This document shows, in pieces, positions 49,493-62,518 of a stretch of 64,000 nucleotides of DNA. The stretch covers positions 44,957,001 to 45,021,000 of the forward strand of contig JAYKKI010000004.1 of the NCBI GenBank assembly GCA_039881145.1, given 5' to 3'. Each line of letters starts with the position of its first letter. Within the stretch, counting starts at the first letter, position 1. The position numbers and the translations under genes were made by a program. The notes under the pieces were generated by a model that was given only the letters and a program-made list of their open reading frames with translations, was not told where the DNA came from and ran no database searches. This DNA comes from Druceiella hillmani (Eukaryota > Arthropoda > Insecta > Lepidoptera > Hepialidae).

Positions 49493-51484
49493 ACTCTCAG
49501 TTGTGTCAAAATTCAAAGATTTTATTATTTGATTATTATTAGACCAATACCATCGAAATTCGATGAAAGCTTATGTGTATATATAATGTCCACCATCAAA
49601 TTCTAATAAAAGTTTAATAAAACCATACTGTGCACTCTAAATAATGAAAAATCCTCCTGATCGACAGATAACTGCCGGATACGTGAGGTTAAAATTCCCA
49701 AGAAAATTATAACGTAATGTAGTTTAAATTTCCGTTTTTTTTTCATTATTAAATTCTTTATCATTTTCTCTATTTCTATTTTCCAGTGACTAAAAAGGCA
49801 AATTAAAACATGTAACTGCTGATTTTCTAATAATTTGTTGAACATCGTACTGAAATATTCAAATTCTTAAGTCTCTCAATGATTGAACCAGGTTAAATAA
49901 TATATTTACTTCTTTCAAAGTTGCAATAACGTAAAAACGACTACGAAAAAAATTATAAGTTAACATGAAAAACATTTTTCTGAATTTATAATGTTTAACC
50001 TCTGAAGTTAGTTACATTTTAGATTTTATTTCGTATTATATTAAATAATAGCATCCTCACAATTTTTAATAAGAAAATTCAAGTTTTGATCGAAAAACTG
50101 ATTTTTGATAAGTAAAACTAAAGTTTTGATCTGAAAACAAGTTTTATCGATAAGTGTAGCACTGTAATTATACGCGTGTATTATATTTTACTTCAATATT
50201 TCTATATTTTTATTGATAATATAAATTTTAATTAAATAATAAAAGAGTACGCCGCAAATTGTTTCCCGGAAGAACCTGTTTAGGATACCTCTCAAACAAA
50301 AGAATGGAAGTGGCGTGTTGCTGGACCCCAATGATTAGTGCTTTATTAGCCCAATATAAATATATAAAAGCAATAACAACAAAAGAAATAAAACATACAA
50401 AACTCTTCTTACTTTGAAAAAAAAAACTTATACACAGGTTTGCGTTTCGCGAGAATTGATGTGCATATTGCACATCAATATATTTGTATCTTTTATCAAA
50501 CAGGTAATGAATAAATTGAATTTAATAAAAATACTGATAAATTTTATTATCTAAGTCTGGTACTCGATAGTATTTAAGAATATCCTTATTGAGCATTATA
50601 CTTTATCAGTATTACATCTAAATATAAAATGTTGTTGTTCCAAAGTTTGCCGGGAAATTGACTTTGCATTGGTCTTTCGGTTAGTTAAGAAAATCAAGAT
50701 GAACAATATTACTCTTTTGCAAATTTTATTAATATCAGAATAATATGGAAAATACCGAAATCTGATCCGTACTCGTTATGCGTGCCCTTTGGTATACTTG
50801 TTTATTTTGGCTGCTATCGTATTTTTACTGATTTTTTAAATTCCATATTTCAAGCAAAAAAACGGAACTTATGGAAACACTCATGTATCCATTCAACTAT
50901 CAACCAACCGTTTTTCATGGAAAATGTTTGACATGAAAATTCAAAATTTTACTACATTATAAAGCTTACTTACTCATACATATGTTAATAGATAAGACAA
51001 AAATATTTATATAAATCATGCACACGGCAAATGATATATTGATCTTCTCTTTTTTATATCCGTGAGATAATAAACAAAACACCAATTTAAAAGTATTACA
51101 AAACTTTCATAGTAATATTTACTTTTGTAAAATTTGATGTAATATATTTTTAAATTAAAATTATGAAAGAAATAGCTTCATCCCAAGTATTTCTAAATTT
51201 TGACACTTTTAATTACTTAAATAAAAACACTGTGTACCTTTTGATACTCATGTGGGCTTAAGTATTACCTTTTTAATGCGAATTGTATTCGTACATATAA
51301 TATTTTATTTTATTTGCGATGATAAATAGTAACGGTAAATAAGTAAATAGGAAAATTCACCAAGATAATATAAAAATATTTTAGTCCAATATTGAAATGA
51401 AAATGTGTGATTGCAAATATGGCCACTTCCATTGATTGTAAACATATATTTTATCAATCATTGTTCTTATAATTAGCAATATAG

Positions 51485-51485
<1 letters not shown>
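49491..51485. other. AT-rich non-coding stretch
   Basis: Nothing recognisable was found on either strand. Confidence 0.5.
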
Positions 51486-51532
<47 letters not shown>

Positions 51533-51533
51533 T
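51486..51533. repeat. (TA)n microsatellite
   Basis: A TA tract of about 48 bp with one G interruption. Confidence 0.95.
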
Positions 51534-52539
51534 TGTACTTTGTGCATGTGTCAGGAATAAAAAAAGATTATCAGTTAATATTGTCCTGTTATTACTTCAT
51601 TCGTTACTGTCATTTTCAATATTCATCTGTAGACGCAGGAGAAATTTTCATTATAAGGATATTGTATTCGACCATGCGACATCCTCTTTTTTGTTTGTTT
51701 TTTTTTCTATGTTCGTTTTACGTATCCGCGTACCGTAGTCCGCACCGTGTGATGGATTAAAAGATAAAACCTCAAAATTTCAAATATTCTTATGATGCAG
51801 ATATATAGATACAGTTAAATTAGGAAATTTTAAAGTTTTCATGAAATATTTATTATTTTCAACATACAATTTCGGAGGGTACTCGGTTTTAATTAGTTTA
51901 CACGTAGTTTAGGCAACATCGTCCTGTAATTTATTTCTAATTTTCTAACTCTCATTGAAATGAGTTATTCTCCCTAGTGCGAAAAGGACTTGATGCATTT
52001 CAACTGCAGTCTGATGCATTCAGCCGTCCTATTTCGCCACATATTCCGCTATCGATTCTTGGATTTCCTGTGAATTATACTGTACAGTTGCTAGACATAA
52101 TGTAGTTCCTGATGATGGTAATATTTATATTATGGGGTCCTTTTAATTTAGATCATTGAAATGTTGGCGGGCATGTAATGATAGAAGGTAAAAATATAAA
52201 ATAGATTTATAAATTAGGAACATATAGATACCTGAACCAATCTCTGTTATATCTATTTAGTCTCATTGCCAATTATTATGTGGTAATGTGGCATGTTTCC
52301 TGAGAAGTAAAAAAAATAACAGAGGTTTCTTGAATGGTTACCGTTATTGATCGAATTCGGCTCGTATACTATTATTTAAATCTAATGGACCAAAATATAA
52401 TTAGTAATAACGCAAAATTGTTGCTCTGCCCGCATTACCGGACATATTTTTACACTGTTATTATGTTTTTACTAACGTTTAGTTGTTTTTTATTAAGTTT
52501 AACCTAGTCACCATATCTAATTAGTTTTCCAACTTTAGT
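51534..52539. other. Non-coding stretch
   Basis: No gene is supported. The block TGATGCATT occurs twice at about 51992-52020 within a slightly GC-richer patch that I could not assign. Confidence 0.4.
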
Positions 52540-52710
52540 TTTTCCTCTAGTTTTATTTTAGCGTTAACGTTATCTAGCTATTGTCAATGTAAATAATAAC
52601 TAATAGGACTTACACCATTTCAGTCTACAAACTTTATTTTTTATTATAGCGTTAGTGTTATTTAGCTATTGTCTATGTAAATAAGAACTAATAGGACGTA
52701 AATCATTTTA
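52540..52710. repeat. Two-copy 88 bp direct repeat
   Basis: AGCGTTA-GTTAT-TAGCTATTGTC-like sequence, then ATGTAAATAA-AACTAATAGGAC, occurs at about 52560-52620 and 52648-52710. The period is 88 bp with about 10% difference in the best-matching part. Confidence 0.85.
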
Positions 52711-53208
52711 TTAGTTATATCTTACTTTCAATATAAGCGATAATTTTGAAAATATTGCATGTACGACCATCTGTAATCTCTTGGAATAATTTATTTTGGT
52801 AGGCTTTTATTTGATCTTAAACTGTATTTTGAGAATTTCTTGAACTAATATTGGATACTCTTACGGATTTGTTTATCTAATAGTAATTTATTCCGTGTGG
52901 AAAATTTGTATTTGCTTCCTTGATCATTGCGACTTGTATATTGATACTTGCGTACAAATATAATATTTTGAAATTTTATTCTGTGTCTAATAGATTTAAA
53001 TTTGGGTTCAAAATACTTCTTTGTGTCACACTTCATCTTTTTGTTTTCTTATCAAAACACCTTTGTGAATGGATATTATTAATGCGAAAAAATTATGGTT
53101 GTACTGTTTTCTTTTCTTTCTGTTGCCCAAAAGATTATGTTGGTATATTTGGCAGTATCCATTCAAACATTTTTTTAATTAAAATATTAAAACTTACTTA
53201 TCTTTATG
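52711..53208. other. AT-rich non-coding stretch
   Basis: The open frame at 52920-53228 is hydrophobic and AT-driven; no family match is seen. Confidence 0.4.
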
Positions 53209-53276
53209 AAAATAAAGTTCACACTTAAATGAAACTACGTGATGTAGTATTATTTCTACTTTCTTTAAGTTCTTTA

Positions 53277-53317
53277 CCACAACCTGGATTTCGTTGTATT
53301 ACAACATCTTCAGGTGG
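53277..53317 (-). ncRNA. Hammerhead ribozyme-like motif, copy D unit 1
   Basis: CCAC, CUGAAGA, the same stem-loop II as in copy A, GAAA, UCCAGG, UU, GUGG on the minus strand. Stem III is altered and the cleavage triplet is GUU, which still fits the UH rule. Confidence 0.6.
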
Positions 53318-53354
53318 GCTATTAGCAAAGATCTTATCTTTGCTGATAGCCCAA

Positions 53355-53383
53355 TTTCGTTGTATTACAACATCTTCAGGTGA
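53355..53383 (-). ncRNA. Truncated hammerhead-like motif, copy D unit 2
   Basis: The CUGAAGA core, stem-loop II and GAAA are kept. The sequence then passes directly into the start of the neighbouring unit, so stem III, the cleavage site and the 3' strand of stem I are lost. Confidence 0.6.
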
Positions 53384-53416
53384 ACTATTAGCAAAGATAC
53401 AATCTTTGCTAATAGT

Positions 53417-53455
53417 TCACCTGAAGATGTTGTTATACAACGAAACCTATGTCAT
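53417..53455 (+). ncRNA. Hammerhead-like motif with damaged stem I, copy D unit 3
   Basis: UCAC, CUGAAGA, U, GUUG-UUAUA-CAAC, GAAA, CCUAUG, UC, AUGG. The core is intact, but the base next to the core on each side of stem I no longer pairs (C with A), so activity is doubtful. Confidence 0.5.
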
Positions 53456-53570
53456 GGTAAAGAACTTAAAGAAAGTAGAAATGATGCTACATCACGTAGT
53501 TCATTTAATTATGAATAATGAATTCCTACAAAATTAAAGCCAAATATATTCAATATTTCAAAATAAAGTT

Positions 53571-56500
53571 GTATGCCCATTGGTTAACAAACAGTAATAT
53601 TATGAAATATTTTTTAACGCTCTGTCCAAGATTTCATTTTTATTAGCAAGTATCATATAAATCAACTTGGAAGTAATAAATTGTAGTATTTTATGGATGT
53701 CTAGTTTACCTGTGTTTTGTAATACAAGGTCTTGAAAAAAATCGTAAATATTTTTTTGGTTTCATTGTATTTTTCCTAACACACAACTATAGGCCAATTT
53801 TTCTGCGGAATTATCGTATTTTTCTATTAGTAACGAATGGGCAGGCCTTGTACTTTTACTGTCTTTTCTTTTATCTATTTATTTTTAGTAATGTAGTCTA
53901 TATTTAAATAGGCTGGTTGAAAGTATCAAAAAATTCCTGAATCTCTTACCCTCGAGATTACTGTTCCGTCTATCTTTTAGTTTAATCATCCTTAGAGATT
54001 ATTTTCAGTAAGTCGTTGAATTTAATGAAAATATCATTTTAATGATAAATCTAATTACAATATCTACTTAGAAGACCTGATTAACTTATTATCTATTAAA
54101 GACCAACAATATTACTTTAATCAATAAGCGTCCACTCTGGTATTTAAAAGGGAATGAAGTAGATGATCGGGTAAACAGGCATATATATGTATATATAAGG
54201 TCGAGATATAATGATTCTGAAGCTAGATTTTGCAAAATATTACCAAAAGTCCTTTTTATAGATATTGCTACAAAGGACCAAAAAATATATCGACACAAGC
54301 CTCCATTTCCCAAAACAACATTTAAAATCATATGGAGACAAAGTGTACTTAATTCTAATCAAAAAGCTATACCAGTATTTAGAGACCTCACAGATTATGA
54401 CAAATTCATGACAACTTTGCCTCATATGGGACATACACTCGACAATAGAATTGTATGCTGAAAAATTTTGCACATATGAAATTGTGCTTGCTGCAATTTT
54501 TAACTCTTGTATGTAGGCAGGTATATGCGGAACTCATGTAGGCTAATTTTACTTCAAATTAACGTAATTTTTCAAGACACATGGATGCGATTAGTTATAA
54601 ATATCTTGATGTGTTTGGACTCTGCAAAATTTCTAATTGCCAAAGGGTAATTTTATTTAGTGAAATTAAAGTTTGTATAAAAAAAATATCAAAAATAAGT
54701 TATAATTGGTTTCAATATATCACATATTGATTTTTCCATTACTAATTTCCATATCGTTGATATATTGCAAATAAATGAGGGAGTAATGAGTAATGATTAG
54801 GCGATTAAGGATGAATTTGGAATATTTCCTATTTATGCCAGAAATAAGAATGTTAAGTTTGTCAGTCATTGTCAGTACATTGCCACAAAAATTTAATTCG
54901 GTATAACACAGACAGATTGTGGCGAACTATGTTCACAATATGCAACATAATGCAAGTTACGGGAATAATTGAAATGTTAGAAAATCACATAACAAACCTC
55001 AAAATATTATGGAAATAAAACTAGTTGAGACCTTTGATAGTTTTTGCAAAACAGAATCTAAAATTTAATTTGGCAATATCATAATACATTTTGCTGTTTT
55101 GAAAATGTAGAGATGACAGTTAGATGAATTATAAGCTTTGACAATAAATACTATAACTTCCCACAATAATCTTGAATCAGTCGAGTTTGTAACTTTTTTT
55201 GTTGATAATTTTATTGCTTGGGAATTTTCCAATTGGTATTTTTTTAAATTTATGTATTGTGCTTTTCACACATTGATTATTTTAGAATGAATTTTAGCTT
55301 TTTTCATTTTCGACTTGATTTTTTGTCATTTTTATATAGTGGAAAGTCGGACCATTTGCAAAACAAGCGGCATAATTCAAGTTATAGAAAAAAGGCTAGG
55401 ATTTAATAAGTAAAATTACTTTTTCAATTATACTTTCTCAACATTTTTTTTTAAATGCGGTTAAAATGATAGCTGCCTTCCGTGATCACATTTACAATAC
55501 ATCTCTTGCAGGTCTCAGTTTTATTTCATCGGGCATTCCGTGACCACTGTTGCCGCAGCAATTATAATCTGATGATAGACTGATTCGCAGTTCTGAAGTT
55601 TCACTCTAAGTTTGGCAGTACAGAAAGTAAAATTAATAATTTCGTCATATCTGTTCATCTGTACATTGGTCCTTTATCATAACCTCATAGTTTCCGTAGT
55701 ATTAGACCTATTTGCATGAAATTACCCTAAATTCTTCATATAGAAATGTCAAAGCAAAAAATTAAAAAATAAATATTACCCATCTAATTGAGTGAAGTTG
55801 AATGGATCCTTCAAATAAAAATATGAGTCTACTTATAATTTCCCCATTTTAAGCTTTGCTTATGAAGAACTAAATAAAGTGCAAGGCGGAGCCCATAATT
55901 TTCTAATCACCGATGTGCAAAAATGATGAATATATGTTAACACTGGCAATGATTAGATCTCCAATAAAAATTTATTTCAGTTAACTTTCTTTAATAATTC
56001 AAAAAGATAGAGTCAACTACGTGACTATACAGATGTTTCAATAAGCACTTCAATTATTTTTATTTAATTAAAATTAGATATATTAAAGTACAGAAATAAA
56101 TAAATATATTTTAAAGACTTAATTACCTTGAATGTCTATTTTCTTTTTTTAAGCTAGCCGCTGATGGATGAGCAATTCGGAGAGCATCAAATCAATGCAG
56201 ATCCCCGATATCTTTGCTCGCTTAAAAACAGCGAATATGGGAATACAAGGATAAAACAATATCACTTGCACCATAGCTTACATTGACCATTCGTTTAGTA
56301 GATGATCTGTGTTCCATACGCCGATGGTGCCATTTGTCGCGGAGCGGTGGAGTTTTGCACGACTATGGAATCGACCATCCTGCGCTACTCGACCAAAATT
56401 GTAGGTGATTTTGACATCATGGGCATTTGGCGATCGTGCCATTCGAAGTGTTGAACAATTCAAACTGGCTAATTTGAACAATTTTAAAATTTAACACGCC

Positions 56501-57120
56501 GCACTACTTTATTAAAATTATAGACACTTTTTGTATGAACAAACATTTATATGAAAAACAAATTTCGGCTTGAAAATGCGACATTTGGTGTGTCAGACTG
56601 TTCCATTGTTAACCTATAAAGTCCGCGTATAATGTTACTTAGGACCTCTGTTTCTTTGCTCGTAAGATTATAATATGTCACTTTAAGATAACAGTCTGAG
56701 TATTTTGTTTAATGCCTTAACGATTATAACTTTAAGTAATGCAAAAATAAAAATTTTAGGGCTCCGTGCTTCAAACTGTGTTTTGACGATAGGGTATATA
56801 GCGATTTAAATAATTTCATAGTATAAATTGTGCATTTCTATACCACAATCCATTTTTTCTCTTTACATTTTGGTTTCTTTCTTTGTGTGTCAATAAATGA
56901 TACATCATATACCATGTTATGTAAATACTATGTGAAGTTAAGTGACATTAATCTAAATGCTTCAAAAACATAGATCAAATACAAAAGTTGTAGCTGTCTT
57001 TTGAATATCTACCAAAACACAAAAAGTACAATTTTAACTAAGATAATGTATACTTATGAGTAATTTTTAAAACATTTCAAATTAAGTAATTCTGTTTAGA
57101 AACAAACTTATTATAAATAG
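53571..57120. other. Non-coding stretch with one unassigned GC-richer patch
   Basis: No gene can be named. At 56278-56481 the minus strand has a 67-codon frame (MFKLASLNCSTLRMARSPNA...) in an island of clearly higher GC (about 56150-56480). It matches no family I know, and its neighbourhood offers no splice or promoter evidence. A smaller GC-richer patch is at 55470-55620. Confidence 0.35.
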
Positions 57121-57232
57121 TGAACTATCAGCAAGAAAATATGTCAAGATTAAGCGTATCTTGCAATAGTCTCGCAATAGTTATTATCAATATTGAACTA
57201 TCAGCAAGTAAATATGTCAAGATTAGGAGTAT
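57121..57232. repeat. Two-copy 73 bp direct repeat
   Basis: TGAACTATCAGCAAG-AAATATGTCAAGATTA-G-GTATC occurs at 57121-57160 and 57194-57232. About 40 bp are nearly identical in each 73 bp period. Confidence 0.88.
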
Positions 57233-58693
57233 CAAAACAACTGCGTGAAATAAGTGAGCATTTCAAGATGTTCGTGTGTGCTCCGGACAGACAAAATGAA
57301 CTTTGACTTCATCTGTAAGTAATTGTCAAGAACTCAAGCCAAACTGAGCAGTAACGGTTTATCAACCCAAAACTGAGAGGTAAGAGTTTATATACGTAAT
57401 TACCGACTAATTACAAAAATGCAAACCTTGGCAGTGCAAATCAAAAGCAATTCATGTCCTGCTCATTATAAAATCTGACGGAAACAATTGAGTTTCTATC
57501 CTCATGAAGGGTTTCAATCAGCCGACTAAAACTACGAACAGTACTGGCAATAAGTCATTAAATATAATTAAAATCATGAAAGGGACTAAGTCATTACATT
57601 TGACATCACGCCAGATTGAGTAATGCAAGGCCATGATTTTAAATTTTCAAATTGGACATATTATTTTCGGGCGGAACGTCACATTTGGACCTGTTATCAA
57701 ATAGATATCTCTCAGAAAATGTTCCAAACGAATGCATAAATTTCAGAAATTGGAAATAATTATGCCAATACTAATTTATAACATTAAATTGGTAATACTT
57801 TTATTATCCTCAAAGTAGTAATAAGTGAGTAATTTTGTAAAGACTGAAATTATGGTTTCGATCTGAATTTTAAATTATTTCCTTGAAATAAGGAAATACG
57901 CGGTAAAAGAAAAATATAAATATCCCAGTACGGGAACTAAATAGAAACATTTTGTAAGTGAATGAGACTTGCTGACTTATAAATGCGAAATATTTAATAT
58001 ACAGAGGATGTGACTAACTTTAAGATTATTATTGTCTGTTGATACAAGGCATACAAACCAAATGTATATACTCATAAGATTTTTATCGGAACAATAGTAG
58101 TTTTTAAATGTATATGATTGGCGCATTACTGATAAAGTACCACTTTAATATCGACTTTGCAAGCAAATTTGTTGAAATTATTGCCCCGTTCCTTTTTTTT
58201 TTATTCTGACGCCTTCATTCAGTGCTTGGCCGAAGCCATTTTGTTAAACGTAATAAAATCAGTCCAAGCAAGAACATTGCTTCTGCTCACACTATCAATT
58301 GCCGACAGGTTCAAATCTTCTGCCACTTATAAAATCATATCAGCCCGTGCGACAACATTTCTCTTTCATTATTCTCGTAAATATGAAACGTACTACGTAT
58401 ATATAAAATGTTCCATAAATTTTATATTTTCTCCCATTATAAACCTCTTCCATTACAATTTAATTTCCAAAAATATCCATATTATCGTTACATTCAATCT
58501 ATCGACGTTCTTAATTCTTTATTTATTTAGCCACCCCGATTCTCTGTGTTCTTACTGTCTAGTGTTCCAGTTATTATTTGTTATACTTATGACATTCTGA
58601 TACATTTTGGGAGCATTCACTTTTTTTTTCAAATCCAATCATTTTAACACCAATTGAAATATCATAAAATTATTTCAAATTCCAAAAAATAAA
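57233..58693. other. Non-coding stretch with a 147-codon open frame
   Basis: The plus-strand frame 58157-58600 is one of the longest unexplained open frames in the window. It is pyrimidine-rich and hydrophobic (FFFYSD, TLLLLTLSIAD, IIVTFNLSTFLILYLF), has no recognised domain and is most likely fortuitous. Nothing else is supported. Confidence 0.35.
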
Positions 58694-58768
58694 TCGACCA
58701 AATAATTAAAATAGACATTGTTTTAAATTACAAATTTAAAACAATACCTATTTTAATTATTTGATCGA
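58694..58768. repeat. Inverted duplication, 36 bp arms
   Basis: The arms at 58694-58729 and 58733-58768 are complementary with three mismatches, all transitions, around a 3-base centre. It is the longest arm pair outside the hammerhead-bearing insertions. Confidence 0.88.
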
Positions 58769-61700
58769 CTATTTAATTGGATGGTGGTCATCACAGTTTT
58801 TGTCGGTATTCTTCTCAACCAATCTTTATTTCTTGCGTTTTGAGCTCGTTCTATGATGAAAATAATTGGGCACCAATTTCGCAAAATAACTCTATCTAGT
58901 TGGGAATCGGCGGCGTGATTATTTGCCTTTTATTCACCTTTTAATTATCAATTATTCCATCAAGTTTCGTATCAGCAATCGCTGAAGCCTTTATTTTATT
59001 CAAAGTGATTTAATATTTAAGCTTTGTTACGACGTACAGTAAAGTTTATGATCTAGCACTATATTTCCATTAGTTAATCATCACGAACATCAGCAATGTG
59101 GTCCCTTAGTTAATTTATTAGAGAAATTAAGTATTTTGTTATGGAAAATTCTATATATATTTAAATAGTCTACTATTTGTAATTAGTTGGGGCAATATTG
59201 CTTGCAAATAATCTCATCTATGCATTTATAATCTCAATAAAATAGACATTTTTCATGATACCATTATACATAAAACCTCACTAACTTTTCCAACGAGCAT
59301 CTATGTCGAATTACATACAACTGTGTTTTAAAAAAATCGGTTCAGAACGCCTTGTGACAAAAGGAAATTATTTTATTAAAAATATTGATACCGTAAATAT
59401 TGTCAGTCATTGCATAGATATTATTTTAATTGGTAGTGAAGTTTAACAAACGAATATGTGGTTGGGAATTTATCTACAGATTTGTATCAACGACAGTTAC
59501 AAAAATTTACATTGTTTTATCATAGCGAAAATTAAATGGACTCACTCCATCCAATATTTAAATTTCTTATCAAGGCATTTAAACAATTCATAAGACCAAA
59601 TACATCTAAGTATAATTTATTGCTCACAAAATGTACTTCATAAACATTTGATTGAATCTACTTCATAATTAATTTCATGTTAGATGATAAATGATTAGTC
59701 AGAGTAGCTACTTACGTACACTTTCCTTGATGTAGATTTGTATTGCATTAAAAATCAATTTATTTTTTACCGAATTAAGAAAAAAAATACATGGATAACA
59801 TTTTTTGTTGAGAAATATTTTAGGAATGTACAGCGTATAATAATTATAAAATCATATATCTTTAGAATAAATGCGTACTATTTACTTTTGTCAGCAACAG
59901 GATGAATACAGAAAACACCATTATATAGTTAGTAAAGTAATTTAATGATATTTTAAAATTAATATTTGTACTATTGTTTCTGCGGTTTCATTGAACAGAT
60001 AAATAATTGCTCGATATATAATTTCATCAGTTGATGGGTGAAAAAATTAATTCCCCTTTTACATTTTACTTTGCTTTAGAATTTTATAAACAATTAGCTT
60101 TACGTCTTTGTATGTACCTGAATATACTTACACACCAATTTATTTCGTTATTCTCTTGCTAAAGTCAAGAAAAGTTAAACGAATGCAAACTCGATGAGTT
60201 TGCTCCTTATCACTGAAAAGTTCCTCTCGCCACCAACCGGTTCAATCACTGTAGTATGATTTTGCTAAAAAGCAAGTTTAAGTTTTCTTGCGCCATTAGA
60301 TTATTACGAAACTATATAGGTTTAACTCCTAACTCGACCACTACTATTCAATATTAAAGAATTCTATGGTGTCTCTTAAGTTTCCATGATCAAATTCCAA
60401 CTAAGGACTAACCTAAGGGTAATAAGATAACATACTACACACATAAAATTTCCTCCTTTTTTGAGGTTGCTTGAAAACAAATTAACGGGACCTACCTCCT
60501 TGTACATTCAGCATGATGAAAATATTTTTAGTCATTATTTCGTTCACATATTTTTAATTTTAAAGGTAATTGACTATAGAACCCTGCATGGTTTATATTG
60601 TTTCCTGGTTTAACTATTACGAATAATAAAAAATATTTTTTCTTCGAATTTATTTCAACTTTTCGTCTGGAATAATTAAGAACAACAACCACATCGTAAG
60701 CATTTTGGTAACAATGGTTTCAATCTGTTCATGTCTCGACAGTATCGATTGATTTTGAATAGATATTACGTTTAATCTGATCCTATCGGTAATAGGACGT
60801 TTTTCAATTACACGTGGTTAATCCTCCCGGGAATTAGAATTCACTGATTTATATGTACACTTATTGATTATACAAGTCAATGATAGGCGAGGCCAAAAAT
60901 CTTTTAATAAATTTTACTAAGCATCGTAACAAAATAATACAAATTAATAAATTTATTTAAAGAATGAACCCAAGTAACGCCAAATTATTTTAGTGACCAA
61001 GTATACAATTTTATTAAATACAACTTGTTAATGAACTTACATTTACAGGTGTATAATAATATTTGTAATTTTATATTTATTGGTGTACATTCATTCTAAT
61101 AAATTAAATTTTGAAAACAATCCAAATGGCTCTCGCGATACGCGAAAAATAGGATTTCCTATCTATTAAACAAAATACACTTGTAATATAATGTGTCTAA
61201 AAATATTTTATATGAATTTGCTCACAAATCACTATTTTACATTTCTTTTTAAATTTTATTTATATCATTTCAAAAATTACACACAAGAAAAGTGGAAGAG
61301 GGACACGTCATAAACACATTTGAAGAATATTATTTTGCAAAGAAGGTTTTTTATTGAAAAAACCGGCCAAATATGAATGAAACTTACAATTTGATAATTT
61401 CGTACATTATTAGGTATACACAAAAAAGTTTAGACATTCAAAATTTATTTGAAAATCCATTAACCTACTTACTAATATGTACATATTACTTCGTTTAACC
61501 TTACTTGTATTGTACAGATCACTTTCATAAGCGTAGAGACACGTCATGAAATAGTAAAAAGTTGGAAAATGTAATATCATCGCTATAGTTTTCTTACAGA
61601 TTTTAAGTATCTTTTAATTTTAAGTACCATTTAGATATTTTTATTTGAAGGTTCTATAGATTTCAAGAATCATTGTTATTTTCATAATTTTAGCTTTAGT

Positions 61701-62182
61701 AGCTTTGGAAATAGAACTTGGGACTTGTAGTGTGATTTCTTGGCATATCTCAGTAGACAGGATACTTAAAATTAGGGAAAAAAATGTTTCTTTAAGTTCT
61801 TTAGGACATACCTTCACAAAATATACTCCCATACAACATTTAAAAAAAATACAAACCAACGGACACGTAAGTGATTATATTGGGGGTGATTTTTTAAGTT
61901 ACGCTTATTTTAAATCCTAAGTCCATAATAAAGAAGCTATCCGATATTTCCTACTCCGCGCCACATCCAGTGGCTTCTAACTTTATACGTAAAGAGCAAG
62001 AGAACCAGATATTCCGTTAATTTGTTGTTATTAATTTAACCTCTATTATTTATAATCCCTATTTAAATTATTCACATTAAACATTTCTGGTCAATTGGTA
62101 TGCAATTCTAGAAACCGTGGAATATGTGACACACTGACGGCATTATTAGGGTTCTATCTTGGTTGCGCAATTTTAAGTCCTT
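58769..62182. other. AT-rich non-coding stretch
   Basis: No gene is supported. Apart from the dispersed repeat copy at 60186-60233, only AT-rich sequence is seen. The overlapping opposite frames at 61641-61920 are mutual shadows with no family match. Confidence 0.5.
60186..60233. repeat. Dispersed repeat, copy 2
   Basis: AAACTCGATGAGTTTGCTC and CTTATCACTGAAAAGT match the copy at 49290-49336 with a handful of substitutions. Confidence 0.6.
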
Positions 62183-62226
62183 TTAACCTTCCGTGAACCA
62201 CGTGGATAAAAGTTGCGTCCAGCACT

Positions 62227-62252
62227 ATGTGGGGTTTAGCATACCCCAACAT
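62227..62252. repeat. Subterminal hairpin of the piggyBac element
   Basis: ATGTGGGGT and ACCCCAACAT pair around TTAGCAT with one extra base. Such G/C-run hairpins are often seen near piggyBac-like ends; a role in transposase binding is only a possibility. Confidence 0.55.
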
Positions 62253-62518
62253 AATTTTATATTTTGTAGGGAAAATCTTTTTAAAGTTTATTTTTTATAT
62301 AATAACATTGTTTTTGAACTATTAGGAAATAAAAATAAAATTAATTTGTTAAAAATAATAAACATTTTAAATATCTTTAGGCATAGTAACAAAAATAGTA
62401 CTTTTTTACTATCTAGCTTATAGAAAAAAAAACTTAATTAATAAATTCTGATTGACCTTCATTTCAGGCCCTAATGAGATAAGAAACAAAAATAATAAAA
62501 AAAAATAATTAAACAAAA

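Larger units (their letters stand above)
53209..53570. mobile_element. Foldback hammerhead-bearing retroelement insertion, copy D (three units)
   Basis: The insertion at 53220-53559 is flanked by exact 11 bp target duplications (AAAATAAAGTT at 53209-53219 and 53560-53570). It holds two minus-oriented units in tandem, the second truncated just after GAAA, followed by one plus-oriented unit and the common tail GCCAAATATATTCAATATT. Substitutions separate the units, so this copy is older than copy C. No coding capacity is seen; the 102-codon frame across it is spurious. Confidence 0.82.

Noticed and set aside
53229..53537. 102-codon frame with a repeated RCITTSSG segment
   Set aside because: It lies wholly within hammerhead-bearing copy D. 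The apparent protein repeat is just the repeated ribozyme region read in the antisense direction.
58157..58600. 147-codon plus-strand frame as a membrane protein gene
   Set aside because: Hydrophobic but driven by T-rich composition, with no domain, no splice or promoter support, and no coding neighbours.
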